From: an uncultured Bacteroidales bacterium
Lineage (GTDB): Bacteria > Bacteroidota > Bacteroidia > Bacteroidales > UBA932
DNA: 37,247 nt
Direction: 5' to 3'
NCBI GenBank assembly: GCA_934675095.1
Contig: CAKUPC010000015.1
Location: 1-37,247, forward strand
Below the pieces are notes generated by a model. The model did not search any database. It saw nothing but the letters and a program-made list of their open reading frames with translations, and had not been told where the DNA came from. Positions 5,828 to 14,679 of the stretch are shown here, in pieces. How positions within the stretch are numbered: position 1 is the stretch's first letter; each line of letters starts with the position of its first letter. The position numbers and the translations under genes were made by a program.

Positions 5828-7015
5828 ATGAAGAAAGTACTCTCCTTTTCTGTCTTTCTCCTTGTAGGACTTGCCGTGTCGCAGGTTCTCCCGTTTCTCG
5901 CCGGCGACGCGACCCATTCCGTGAAGGTAGTGACGGACATATTCCTCTACATCTGTCTCGCGTTCATAATGATAAACGTCGGACGTGAGTTTGAAATCGA
6001 CAAGACGCGGTGGAAATCCTATGCGCTCGACTATTTTGTCGCCATGGTTGCCGCCGCGATGCCGTGGATTCTGATTGCGCTCTACTACATCTTCGTCCTC
6101 TTCCCGTCCTGCGACTGGGGGAACGGCGACCTCTGGAAGGAAACCCTGCTCATAAGCCGTTTCGCGGCGCCGACATCAGCCGGCATACTCTTTACCATGC
6201 TCGCCGCCCTGAGGCTCAAGTCCAGCTGGATGTACAAGAAAATACAGGTGCTCGCGATTTTCGACGACCTCGATACCATATTGCTGATGATTCCGCTGCA
6301 AATCTGCATGATTGGGATGAAGTGGCAGATGGCGGTGATTCTGACAATCGTCATATTCCTCCTCGTCTTCGGATGGAAGAAAATGGGAGCATACGGAATG
6401 CGGCAGGACTGGAAGGCGATTCTCGGATATTCGGTCATCGTAATCGCGTTCACCCAGGGGATATATCATGTCTCGGAGTATTATCTCGGCCCTCACGAGG
6501 GAATACACATCGAGGTTTTGCTCCCGGCGTTCATTCTCGGAATGGTGATGAAGCCGCAGCATATCGAGTCGAAGACGGAGGCAAACGCGGCGACGGCGAT
6601 TTCATATTTCTTCATGTTCCTTGTAGGCGTGAGCATGCCGCAGTTCATCGGGATTGACATGAACTCGCAGCCGGCGAACCCGGATTCCGTGACGGCGTCG
6701 CTCCCGATGATGTCCTGGGGCATGATTGCCGTGCACGTTGTTGTCGTTTCGTTGCTCTCGAACATAGGAAAGCTGATGCCGCTGGCGTTCTACCGCGACC
6801 GCAAGTTCAGCGAGAGGCTGGCTCTTTCAATCGGCATGTTCACCCGCGGCGAGGTCGGCGCCGGCGTGATTTTCATCGCCATCAGCTATGGCCTCGGCGG
6901 TCCGCTCCTGCTGATTTCCGTGCTCACCATCGTGCTGAACCTCATCCTCACCGGCGGCTTTGTTATGCTGGTGAAGAAACTGGCGTTGAAAACTTATGTA
7001 CAAGAACCGGAATAG
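5828..7015 (+). CDS. Cation/proton antiporter-like membrane protein
   Basis: The 395-aa product has about eleven hydrophobic spans and resembles the Na+/H+ and K+/H+ antiporters of the monovalent cation/proton antiporter superfamily. A charged pair sits in the middle of a membrane segment in VLAIFDDLDTILLM, the kind of site where the ion and proton bind. FTRGEVGAGVIFIAISYGLGG near the C-terminus is a second typical helix. The ATG at 5828 fits the promoter box at 5768-5775; a TTG ten codons earlier is unlikely. A strong terminator follows. It stands alone in its transcription unit. The ion exchanged cannot be deduced, and the subfamily is only moderately sure. Confidence 0.8.
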   Translation: MKKVLSFSVFLLVGLAVSQVLPFLAGDATHSVKVVTDIFLYICLAFIMINVGREFEIDKTRWKSYALDYFVAMVAAAMPWILIALYYIFVLFPSCDWGNGDLWKETLLISRFAAPTSAGILFTMLAALRLKSSWMYKKIQVLAIFDDLDTILLMIPLQICMIGMKWQMAVILTIVIFLLVFGWKKMGAYGMRQDWKAILGYSVIVIAFTQGIYHVSEYYLGPHEGIHIEVLLPAFILGMVMKPQHIESKTEANAATAISYFFMFLVGVSMPQFIGIDMNSQPANPDSVTASLPMMSWGMIAVHVVVVSLLSNIGKLMPLAFYRDRKFSERLALSIGMFTRGEVGAGVIFIAISYGLGGPLLLISVLTIVLNLILTGGFVMLVKKLALKTYVQEPE

Positions 7016-7042
7016 CGCAGTCGAATAATCGTAAAATACTAG

Positions 7043-7076
7043 CCGCCGTCACAAGATTTGGTGACGGCGGTCTTTT
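7043..7076 (+). terminator. Rho-independent terminator after the antiporter gene
   Basis: CCGCCGTCAC (7043-7052) pairs with GTGACGGCGG (7061-7070), a perfect 10-bp stem with an 8-nt loop, followed by TCTTTT. Confidence 0.88.
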
Positions 7077-7119
7077 AATATACCGAAATTTGGCGATTGC
7101 CGCTCGTGTGGCGGCGGGC

Positions 7120-7127
7120 TACCTTTG
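7120..7127 (+). promoter_or_regulatory. -7 promoter box for the TonB receptor operon
   Basis: TACCTTTG matches TAnnTTTG, with ATTG at 7096-7099 and a 20-nt spacer as a partial -33 element. Because the box overlaps the TTG at 7125, that codon cannot be the start; the ATG at 7152 is used instead. Confidence 0.55.
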
Positions 7128-7151
7128 CATCGCAAAATTGGTAGTGGTTTT

Positions 7152-9764
7152 ATGTCATTCTTCGGTTTCAGATATGGAGTGCTTTTCAGTTCGCTCGCGC
7201 TTGTCCTCTTTGCTTTGCCGCTTTCGGCTCAGAAAACAAAGGGTGCCAAGGCGGCGGAGGGCGTGAAGCCTGCGGCTGGGGCGGACACGGCAGACGTCGC
7301 GGCAATGCACTTCAACCTCCGCGAGGCCGTCGTCACAGCCACTGAATCCCACAGCGTCGTGAACTCGTCGAAGATAGGGGAGGAGGCCATAGAGCACATC
7401 CAGCCCTCCAGCTTCGCCGACCTGCTTGAGCTTCTTCCGGGAGGACGTGCCGAGGATCCGGTTCTCGGGGCTCCGCAGACCATAAACCTGCGTGCGGCCG
7501 CATCTCTTTCCGACGACAACTACTCAACATCCTCCCTCGGAACCAAATTTCTCATCGACGGCATTCCGTTGAACAACGACGCCAACCTGCAGGCCACTCC
7601 GGTTTGGAGCAACTACGGAAGCTCGTTCGTCAATGCCGGGGCCGACATGAGGACGATTCCCACCGACGACATCGAGTCCGTCGAGATTGTCCGGGGCATT
7701 CCCTCCGTCGAGTACGGCGACCTCACCAGCGGAATGGTGAAAATCAGGCGTCGGCAGGGCGGGCAGGCTCTCAGGGCACGGTTCAAGGCCGACATGAAGA
7801 GCATGCTGTTCTACACCGGCAAGGGCTTCGAATGGGGAAAGCGCGACAAGCTCACGATGAACCTCGACTTCAATGTCCTCGACTCGAAGAACGAACCCCG
7901 CAACCCCCGTCAGAACTACCGCCGCTTCACGTTCAGCTACCGCGTCGGCAAGAACTTCTCCCTCGACCGCTTCCAGATTTCGATGAGCGGCAACCTCGAC
8001 TACACCGGCTCCTTCGACACGCGCAAGGCGGACAAGGACCTCGACTTCGGCGACTGCGGCCCGATAGAGACATATTACTCGAAATACAACCGATTTGTCG
8101 CCGGCGGCGAGTTCAGTCTCCGCAACAAGGAAAACGGATTCTTCCGCAAATTCTCGCTCACGGCCTCCGCCACCGGGGAATATGACCTCATCGACCGGTG
8201 GAAATATGTCGTTCTCGGCTCTCCCGTGCCTCTCTCCACCTCGCTGGACGAGGGCGAGCACGATGCCGTGACGGTACCATACAAATACGAGGCGACGATG
8301 CAGGTCGATGGCCGTCCGTTCTACGCCTATCTCAAGGCCTCAACCCTCTGCTATGCCGGCACTGCCCACACGGACCATGATTTTCGCATAGGACTGGAGT
8401 GGAACCTCGACAAGAACTTCGGCAAGGGCGTGATTTTCGACCCTTTCAAGCCGTTCTCCCCGGACATGAACGTGCGTCCGCGCAATTTCAGCCTCATTCC
8501 GACCAATCATCAGCTCTCAGCCTACGCGGAGGACAACTTCACCTGGAACGCGGGACGTTTCCGCATCGAGGCCATGGCCGGACTTCGCGCCGGGATGATG
8601 CTCGGGCTCGGAAGCCGCTACGAAATCAACGGCCGCATCCATCTCGACCCGCGTCTGAACCTCCGTCTGAACTTCCCGGAGTTCGCGCTCGGAGGGGAGC
8701 CTGTCAAATGGGCGGTTTCTGCCGGCGTGGGACAGCACACAAAGCTGCCTACCATGGCTCAGCTCTTCCCGAATCCGATTTACTACGACATCACCCAGTT
8801 CAACTACTGGCCTACCGATGAGAGCAAGCGGCGCATAAACCTGTACGTCAAAAAGATAGACCCGACGAACTACAGCCTTGCTGCGGCACGCAACTTCAAG
8901 TGGGAAGTCCGCACGGACGCGCAGTGGAACGGCTGGTCGTTTGCGCTGACATATTTCCAGGAAGATATGACCTCCGGATTCCGCAACAACAGCTCCGACT
9001 ACACCCGCGTGGTTTACAAGGACTACGACGAGAGCGCGGTTGACAAGGACGCGCTGACGGGGCCGCCGAGCCTCGAAAACCTGCCGTACCAGCCTGACAC
9101 ATTATTGGTTTCATACACATTCGTCACGAACGGCAGCCGCACGAAAAAGGAGGGCGTCGAATTTACCCTTGCGACGAAGCGGCTCGATGTCCTCAAGACG
9201 AAACTCACGGTGAACGGCGCATGGTTCCGAACCCGCTACATGAACTCGCTTCCGCAGTATTACCGCCCTTCGGTGGTCGTCTCCGGCAAGACATATCCAT
9301 ACGTCGGGATTTACGAGAACAGCGACAACTACTTGAGGGACAGCTTCAACACCAATTTCACCTTCGACACACAGATTCCCCGTTTCGGACTCATATTCTC
9401 GACCTCGTTCCAGTGTCTGTGGTTCACGGGCTACCAGAACGGATGGCGCAACCCATATCCTATTGCGTACATCGACAAAAACCTTGAGACACACGAATTT
9501 ACGGAGGAATCGTCGGAGAACGGAGTGCTTGCCCTCATGATAAAACCGGAGCGCGACGAGTCCATTTTTCTCTACAACCGCGTGCCCTTCAGCATGAACG
9601 TGAACCTGAAAGTGACGAAAAAACTCTACCGCGACCGCCTTTCGATTGCCGTGTTCGTCAACAAGATTCTGGACTATACGCCGTCGTACATAACGAGGAT
9701 GGGAGTGGAAATCCGGCGCGAGGTGATGCCTTACTTCGGAATGGAACTGAACTTCAAGATATGA
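7152..9764 (+). CDS. TonB-dependent outer-membrane receptor
   Basis: This 870-aa protein starts with a signal peptide (FRYGVLFSSLALVLFALPLSA, ending about residue 27). A plug domain follows: FNLREAVVTATESHSV, then LADLL-like FADLLELLPGG, FLIDGIPLN, and IESVEIVRGIPSVEYGDLTSG, the standard end of the plug. The rest is a 22-strand barrel of alternating aromatic strands ending in YFGMELNFKI. It lacks the N-terminal carboxypeptidase-like domain common in SusC proteins, so it is more like a siderophore, vitamin or peptide receptor than a glycan porin. It heads a four-gene surface operon with a small lipoprotein, a DUF6850-like barrel and a DUF4876 lipoprotein. The ligand is unknown. Confidence 0.92.
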   Translation: MSFFGFRYGVLFSSLALVLFALPLSAQKTKGAKAAEGVKPAAGADTADVAAMHFNLREAVVTATESHSVVNSSKIGEEAIEHIQPSSFADLLELLPGGRAEDPVLGAPQTINLRAAASLSDDNYSTSSLGTKFLIDGIPLNNDANLQATPVWSNYGSSFVNAGADMRTIPTDDIESVEIVRGIPSVEYGDLTSGMVKIRRRQGGQALRARFKADMKSMLFYTGKGFEWGKRDKLTMNLDFNVLDSKNEPRNPRQNYRRFTFSYRVGKNFSLDRFQISMSGNLDYTGSFDTRKADKDLDFGDCGPIETYYSKYNRFVAGGEFSLRNKENGFFRKFSLTASATGEYDLIDRWKYVVLGSPVPLSTSLDEGEHDAVTVPYKYEATMQVDGRPFYAYLKASTLCYAGTAHTDHDFRIGLEWNLDKNFGKGVIFDPFKPFSPDMNVRPRNFSLIPTNHQLSAYAEDNFTWNAGRFRIEAMAGLRAGMMLGLGSRYEINGRIHLDPRLNLRLNFPEFALGGEPVKWAVSAGVGQHTKLPTMAQLFPNPIYYDITQFNYWPTDESKRRINLYVKKIDPTNYSLAAARNFKWEVRTDAQWNGWSFALTYFQEDMTSGFRNNSSDYTRVVYKDYDESAVDKDALTGPPSLENLPYQPDTLLVSYTFVTNGSRTKKEGVEFTLATKRLDVLKTKLTVNGAWFRTRYMNSLPQYYRPSVVVSGKTYPYVGIYENSDNYLRDSFNTNFTFDTQIPRFGLIFSTSFQCLWFTGYQNGWRNPYPIAYIDKNLETHEFTEESSENGVLALMIKPERDESIFLYNRVPFSMNVNLKVTKKLYRDRLSIAVFVNKILDYTPSYITRMGVEIRREVMPYFGMELNFKI

Positions 9765-9786
9765 TTGGGTGAAAGGGTGTATAAAT

Positions 9787-10206
9787 ATGATTATGAATAT
9801 GATAAAGGAATATTTACGATATATTTTCGTGGCTCTGGTGTTTGCGGTTCCGCTTTCGGGATGTACGAAATATGACGACGTGGAGCTCTTCACATCGCTG
9901 ACGCTCGAAACCGAGCTGCCTGACGGTGTCAAGGCCGTGCTCGTCACTGCCGACAACAGCCTCAAGGGAACGTTCATCCGGAATGTAAACACTATGCAAC
10001 GTTTTGACTATCCGGCATTTGTCAAGGGACGCTGCACCGTGAGGATTCCCCGGGGCGTGTATATGCTCTCGTTCGATGGCACCGCCACCCTCGACGACGG
10101 CTCGAAGATTAAGGTTCGCTACGCGGGAAACAACACCTACGAGTCGGCGGTCACGCTGCTGGACGCGAGCGAGAAGATGGTTCTTAAACTGACTGTGCTG
10201 AAATGA
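9787..10206 (+). CDS. Small surface lipoprotein of the TonB receptor operon
   Basis: This is a 139-aa lipoprotein. The signal sequence YIFVALVFAVPLSGC ends in a clear lipobox with the acylated Cys near residue 26. The mature part looks all-beta, for example GVKAVLVTADNSLKG and CTVRIPRGVYMLSFDG, like one immunoglobulin-type sandwich. Several in-frame starts lie close together (GTG 9769, ATG 9787, 9793, 9799); 9787 gives a normal lipoprotein signal. It lies 22 nt after the receptor and its stop overlaps the next start by ATGA, so translation is coupled. I do not recognise the family. It may be a ligand-binding partner of the receptor on the cell surface. Confidence 0.75.
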   Translation: MIMNMIKEYLRYIFVALVFAVPLSGCTKYDDVELFTSLTLETELPDGVKAVLVTADNSLKGTFIRNVNTMQRFDYPAFVKGRCTVRIPRGVYMLSFDGTATLDDGSKIKVRYAGNNTYESAVTLLDASEKMVLKLTVLK

Positions 10207-11846
10207 AACTTCTGAATGTCATATCAATGATTGTGGCGGTCGTTTCGCCCCTGTCCTTGCCGGTCTATGCTTCTCCTGTCTCTGGCGACTCGCCGACAGC
10301 CAATTCTCTGGCAGTTCTTCATATGCCCAGTGCCGCCGATGATTCGTTGATGACCCGCCCGTCATCTCGCGCCGGACTCGGTTCTGCCTCCGTGACGCTG
10401 CGCTCGTTTGAGACGGATGCTCCCGTTGAGACCGTGGGACGCGAGGTCTCGGAACACAACACCGCCTCGCGGCTTTTCGCACGCCGCCATTCCCTGACGG
10501 AGGTCGAGGCGCGCTTCAACTGGAGGCGGGAGAGCTCGGCTGTTCTGGAACCGCTCGGCAACGCCGCCATGACGGGTGAGTTCAATGTCCGCTCTCATGT
10601 CATTCTGAACGACCGCTCAGTGGCTGTGGCCGGAGCCGACTACTACAACGGGGTGAAGCGCAATGTCCGCTGGAACTCCGTCTCCGACTATGAACTGCTC
10701 GCGCCTTATGTGATGGCGGATTCTCTCGGAGGCGACCTGCGCACATCCCAATACTCCTTCTACGGCGGCTACGCGATGCGCCGCCGCCGCTTCAACTGGG
10801 GAGTCGGAGCCGGCTACCGTGCCCTTCACGAGTACCGGCAGACCGACCCGCGCCCGCGCAGCGTCGTCTCTGACTTCCATCTCGACCTCTCCGCCGGCCT
10901 CCTCTTCGACCGCTACCGGCTCAATGCCGACGCATCCCTGCGCCTCTACCGCCAGTTTCAGGAAGTAAGCTTCATGAACGAGCGCGGGGCCAACACCTCC
11001 GAACTTCATTTCACGGGTCTCGGGACCCATTTCGAGCGCTTCACCGGCTCGGGAGACTACTGCGCCACGCGCTACCGGGGAACCGGCTGCGACGTCGCTC
11101 TCTTGCTGACGCCGCTGCATTTCGGGGGATTCTATGCGCTTGCGGGATATGGCCTTTTTGACGTGAACCGCACGCTTGCCAACCAGAACAAGGTGCCGAT
11201 TACGAGGATGCTGCGGCATCGGGGCTATGCGTCGCTTGCGTACCGAGGCGGCTCGGCAGCCTTTGACTGGGGCGTGTTCGCCGATGCCTCCGCTGAGGTG
11301 TCCGACGGACGGGAGAACGTGATAGACAACGGTTTGGGGAACATCTACAATGTCCTCTATACCATACCGATGTACCGCTCGCTCAAGGCTGAGGCAGATG
11401 CCGGAGCCGTGCTGACATGGCGCTCGGCAGGCCGGGACTGGTCTCTGCGTGCCCGTGCCGAGTGGCTGCGCTGGAACTCTTCCTACCGCTACCCTTCAGG
11501 CTCTCTCGCCTTTGACCGGCTCGGAGGCACGCTGGAGGCAGTCGGAAGGTGGTTCATTCATGGAAAGTGGGTAGTTGCCGTCGAGTTCGGAACCGGGGGC
11601 TATTGCAGCGTCCGCGACGGTCTGGCTCTTCCGGAGGGACGCTGCGAGGCAAAGGTCGCGGCTCATTACGGGAGCATGTACGAGCGCATGAACGACGCCC
11701 TTGTCCTTGCTGACGCCGGCTTCCGCGTGCAGCGTTCCGTAGGCTCGCGGACAGCGGCATATCTACGCGCGTCCTGCCGGCACTCGTTTTTCCTTTCGGG
11801 CGAGAACCGTGACACTGGAGTCGTCGCGATAGGGTTATGTTTTTGA
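10203..11846 (+). CDS. DUF6850-like outer-membrane beta-barrel protein
   Basis: The 547-aa product has a signal peptide (about residues 1-24, ending PVYA). A long all-beta region follows with alternating aromatic and polar residues and many short turns, such as YSFYGGYAMRRRRFNWGVGAGYRAL, and it ends in VVAIGLCF, a typical barrel terminus with final Phe. This matches what I recall of the DUF6850 outer-membrane barrel family of Bacteroidetes, whose genes tend to sit beside TonB receptors and DUF4876 lipoproteins, as here. It has no plug domain. It could be a second export or assembly pore. Start ATG overlaps the previous stop (ATGA). The barrel call is firm; the DUF name is from memory. Confidence 0.75.
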   Translation: MKLLNVISMIVAVVSPLSLPVYASPVSGDSPTANSLAVLHMPSAADDSLMTRPSSRAGLGSASVTLRSFETDAPVETVGREVSEHNTASRLFARRHSLTEVEARFNWRRESSAVLEPLGNAAMTGEFNVRSHVILNDRSVAVAGADYYNGVKRNVRWNSVSDYELLAPYVMADSLGGDLRTSQYSFYGGYAMRRRRFNWGVGAGYRALHEYRQTDPRPRSVVSDFHLDLSAGLLFDRYRLNADASLRLYRQFQEVSFMNERGANTSELHFTGLGTHFERFTGSGDYCATRYRGTGCDVALLLTPLHFGGFYALAGYGLFDVNRTLANQNKVPITRMLRHRGYASLAYRGGSAAFDWGVFADASAEVSDGRENVIDNGLGNIYNVLYTIPMYRSLKAEADAGAVLTWRSAGRDWSLRARAEWLRWNSSYRYPSGSLAFDRLGGTLEAVGRWFIHGKWVVAVEFGTGGYCSVRDGLALPEGRCEAKVAAHYGSMYERMNDALVLADAGFRVQRSVGSRTAAYLRASCRHSFFLSGENRDTGVVAIGLCF

Positions 11847-11907
11847 TTGAATGTAGTGTATAAGGATACATATTTATAATATAACAGTTTTAATTTTTAG
11901 TATTTTT

Positions 11908-13407
11908 ATGAAAAAGATTTTTGTAGCTCTTGCAGCCGCGCTTGTAGTTCTCGCCGGCTGCGAAAAGGAAGAGGAAAAGTTTGTTCCTCAGCTCACCGTT
12001 GACACGAATGAACTCACGACCGGGTTCGAGGCGGCCGAGCTGTCATTTGCAATCACTGCGAACTGTGATTGGACCATCACAACGGATGCCGGGGAAGGCG
12101 AGGCATGGTACAGCGTCGAACCGCTTGAGGGCAAGGGCAATGCCGAGATTAAAGTCAAGGTGAACGCCAATGAAAACGAGAAGGGCAGGACCGCCGTGAT
12201 TACAGTCAGCTACGGTCCGGAGGAACTTGCGCAGCACGAGGATGTTGCCCTTGTTCAGGATGCCGAACCGGTGCGCCCGGAGGACAGGACCGAGGAGGAT
12301 GTCGCCGTGCGTGCCCGTGGCGGGGAAAAGACGCTCGCTGTGAGTGCAAAGCACTATACGCTCTCAATTTCAGAGGGCTGTGACTGGATTTCCGAGGTTT
12401 CACGAGATGTTGATTCAAAGTCTCTTACGTTGAATTTTGCGGCAAACACAAGCGACGAATATCGCGAAGCCACGGTGCTTGTGCAGAACGGCGACGGCGA
12501 GACTGTCAAGACATTCACGGTCAAGCAAAGCTGGAGGAATATCGAGCCGGGCGAACTGCTGATTGAGGAGATATTCTTCACCGGCACCATCATCCCGGAG
12601 ACCGGAAACCCTGACAAATTCCGCGGAGACCAATATTTCCGCCTTACGAACAATTCGGATGAGACTCTGTATGCCGACGGTGTAATGATTCTGGAGGCTA
12701 AATTTGCGTCAAGCCAGAACTTTGAGTTCGAGAACCCTATCAAATCCGATTACTGCGGTGTGGGGATAGTTTATTGCATTCCCGGCAAAGGCACAGATGT
12801 TCCCGTGGCTCCGGGCAAATCTCTGATTATTGCAAACAATGCCCAGAACCATCTTGCAACCAACTCAAATTCTTTTGATCTTTCGCACGCCGACTTTGAA
12901 TGGTATGACAAGTCAACAAGCGCATCAAATCAGGATATTGACAACCCTGATGTTACGAACCTTGACATCTGGTTCACATATAGCCTGAGTGTATGGATTG
13001 TCAACGACCGGGGCTACAAGGGCTGCGCCATAGCCCTTCCGCCTGCATCTGTGGATTCAGAAAAGTTCCTTGCTGACTACAAATGGGAAGGGAACTATAT
13101 AAACCATTCATTGGCAGGAGACTTCCAGATGAGCATATCCAGTGCGTATAAGGTTCCGAACAGTTGGGTGATTGATGCTGTGAATCTTACAGTAGTGAAT
13201 GACTTCTTTACAAATTCCTTTGATGAGACATTGGACGCCGGTTCCACGCATTGTTGTCAGAATAAGTCGGTGGCAACTGATGAGCGCGGGACATCTGTCC
13301 GCAGGAAAGTCGGTGATGACGGGAAGCTTGTCGATACGAACAATTCGACAAATGACTTTATCCCGAATGCAAAACCGACACTTATAGAAAATCCGAACTG
13401 GAAATAA
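11908..13407 (+). CDS. BACON + DUF4876-like surface lipoprotein
   Basis: This 499-aa lipoprotein has the signal FVALAAALVVLAGC with Cys near residue 18. Residues about 30-120 form a BACON/Ig-like domain with the hallmark CDWTI and GNAEIKVKV. A second, poorer BACON unit covers about 130-210 (CDWISEVS, FTVKQSW). The C-terminal 280 residues (LLIEEIFFTGTIIPETG, DQYFRLTNNSDETLYADG, GKSLIIANNAQNH) look like DUF4876, related to lamin-tail beta sandwiches. BACON domains usually act as spacers that hold a binding domain away from the membrane. It is the last gene of the receptor operon, 61 nt after the barrel gene. It is probably a surface-exposed binding protein; the ligand is unknown. Confidence 0.82.
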   Translation: MKKIFVALAAALVVLAGCEKEEEKFVPQLTVDTNELTTGFEAAELSFAITANCDWTITTDAGEGEAWYSVEPLEGKGNAEIKVKVNANENEKGRTAVITVSYGPEELAQHEDVALVQDAEPVRPEDRTEEDVAVRARGGEKTLAVSAKHYTLSISEGCDWISEVSRDVDSKSLTLNFAANTSDEYREATVLVQNGDGETVKTFTVKQSWRNIEPGELLIEEIFFTGTIIPETGNPDKFRGDQYFRLTNNSDETLYADGVMILEAKFASSQNFEFENPIKSDYCGVGIVYCIPGKGTDVPVAPGKSLIIANNAQNHLATNSNSFDLSHADFEWYDKSTSASNQDIDNPDVTNLDIWFTYSLSVWIVNDRGYKGCAIALPPASVDSEKFLADYKWEGNYINHSLAGDFQMSISSAYKVPNSWVIDAVNLTVVNDFFTNSFDETLDAGSTHCCQNKSVATDERGTSVRRKVGDDGKLVDTNNSTNDFIPNAKPTLIENPNWK

Positions 13408-13429
13408 GGGATAATTATCGAAATATTCG

Positions 13430-13437
13430 TAATTTTG
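13430..13437 (+). promoter_or_regulatory. -7 promoter box for the patatin-like gene
   Basis: TAATTTTG matches TAnnTTTG and lies 22 nt after the preceding stop codon and 69 nt before the patatin ATG. It also shows that the in-frame TTG at 13435, inside the box, is not the start. Confidence 0.55.
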
Positions 13438-13506
13438 CGCCGTCCGCCTTTCGTCTTGGAACAGCGGGCGGCGCATTCCTTATATTTACGAAAACAGGTA
13501 CAGATT

Positions 13507-14520
13507 ATGTCATCAGACACAAAGGACGTCGCGCTTGTGCTCTCCAGCGGAGGACCGCGCGGATTCGCCTACATCGGCGCAATCGAGGAACTTGAAAGCA
13601 GGGGCTACAACATCACCTCGGTGGCTGGCTGCTCCATCGGCTCGCTCGTGGGCGGAATCTATGCCGCCGGCGCTCTTGAGGACTTCAAGAAATGGCTGTT
13701 CAGGCTCAACAACTACAAGCTATTGTCTCTATTGGACGTTTCCCTGAGCAAGAGCTACCTCGTCAAGGGCGAAAAGGTCATCGAGGCCATCAAGAAGGTT
13801 GTTCCGAACGTGAACATCGAGGACCTTCGCATCCCGTACCGCGCCGTGGCGACCGATCTCTACACGGGTGAGGAGGTTGTCTTCAAGGAAGGCCGACTGT
13901 TCGATGCAATCCGCGCATCCATTTCCATCCCGTCTCTTTTCCGCCCGGTCAAGTACGGCTACCACACGCTCATCGACGGTGGTGCGGTGAACACTGCTCC
14001 TTTCAGCATAGTTCCTCGTAACGGGCATGACATTCTTGTTTCCTTTGACGTGAATCAGCTTGACTCACAGAAGATTGCCGGGTATGTCAAGGAACTTGAG
14101 GATGCCCGTGGCGCCGACCCCGAACTTCACGAAGAGATTGCCGCCATCCTCGCGCCGATTTCATCCAGGAAGAAGCTTTCGCTTCTCGATATGGTCAAGG
14201 CGGTCGGCGGCGAGGCGCAGCGCGTCATAAGGGAGGGCCGCTCCGCAGAAGAGAAAGTGAAGGCGATTGAGGGCAGGGCGGCCGTCGAGAAGATGCCGTT
14301 CGCGGAGGATGACAACTACTACTCCATCCTTTCCCGGACCTTCTCCCTTATGCTCCGCACCATAGCCAACCTCCAGCTCGAAATGTACAGGCCGGACATT
14401 CTCGTGAAGATGAGCTTCGACTCCTACAGCACCATCACCGACTATGCCAAGGGTGAGGAAATCGCCGAGAAAGGCCGTGCCCTCATGGCCGCCGCCCTCG
14501 ACAAGTACGAAGCCGAATAG
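13507..14520 (+). CDS. Patatin-like phospholipase/esterase
   Basis: This 337-aa cytosolic-type serine hydrolase has the full patatin signature. The oxyanion-hole motif is GGPRG (residues 15-19). The nucleophile elbow is GCSIG with Ser43. The catalytic dyad Asp157 is in DGGAVNTAP. There is no signal peptide, so it is probably intracellular or membrane-associated, like the RssA-type patatins, and would cleave acyl chains from lipids. The ATG at 13507 was chosen because the promoter box overlaps the earlier TTG. Its C-terminal region after about residue 200 is helical and charged, without a domain I recognise. It is the only gene in its unit. Two bases after its stop begins copy C of the dispersed hairpin repeat. 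Confidence 0.92.
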   Translation: MSSDTKDVALVLSSGGPRGFAYIGAIEELESRGYNITSVAGCSIGSLVGGIYAAGALEDFKKWLFRLNNYKLLSLLDVSLSKSYLVKGEKVIEAIKKVVPNVNIEDLRIPYRAVATDLYTGEEVVFKEGRLFDAIRASISIPSLFRPVKYGYHTLIDGGAVNTAPFSIVPRNGHDILVSFDVNQLDSQKIAGYVKELEDARGADPELHEEIAAILAPISSRKKLSLLDMVKAVGGEAQRVIREGRSAEEKVKAIEGRAAVEKMPFAEDDNYYSILSRTFSLMLRTIANLQLEMYRPDILVKMSFDSYSTITDYAKGEEIAEKGRALMAAALDKYEAE

Positions 14521-14522
14521 AT

Positions 14523-14610
14523 GCGCGATTGCTGCGTTGCATGGTTTGCCAAAATCCTCACAACCGGGAGGTTGCTGCGGTATTTGGCCGCACCATGCGC
14601 ATTGCACTCA
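14523..14610 (+). repeat. Nested-hairpin intergenic repeat, copy C
   Basis: This copy begins 2 nt after the patatin stop codon. It shows GCGATTGCTGCGTT, an outer stem (GCATGGT 14539-14545 with ACCATGC 14592-14598), an inner stem (GCCAAA 14548-14553 with TTTGGC 14583-14588), and the apical CAACC (14561-14565)/GGTTG (14570-14574). The conserved ATCCTCACAACC...GGTTGCTGCGG core and TTGCACTC tail are the same as in copies A and B, but both stems have unrelated sequences that still pair. A T7 run at 14638-14644 could end transcription. Confidence 0.75.
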
Positions 14611-14679
14611 CACACCTCTTCGGCTTCGATGGCTCAGTTTTTTTAGTGCGCGATTGTTTTTTGTGCCTTCTCTTTTATG

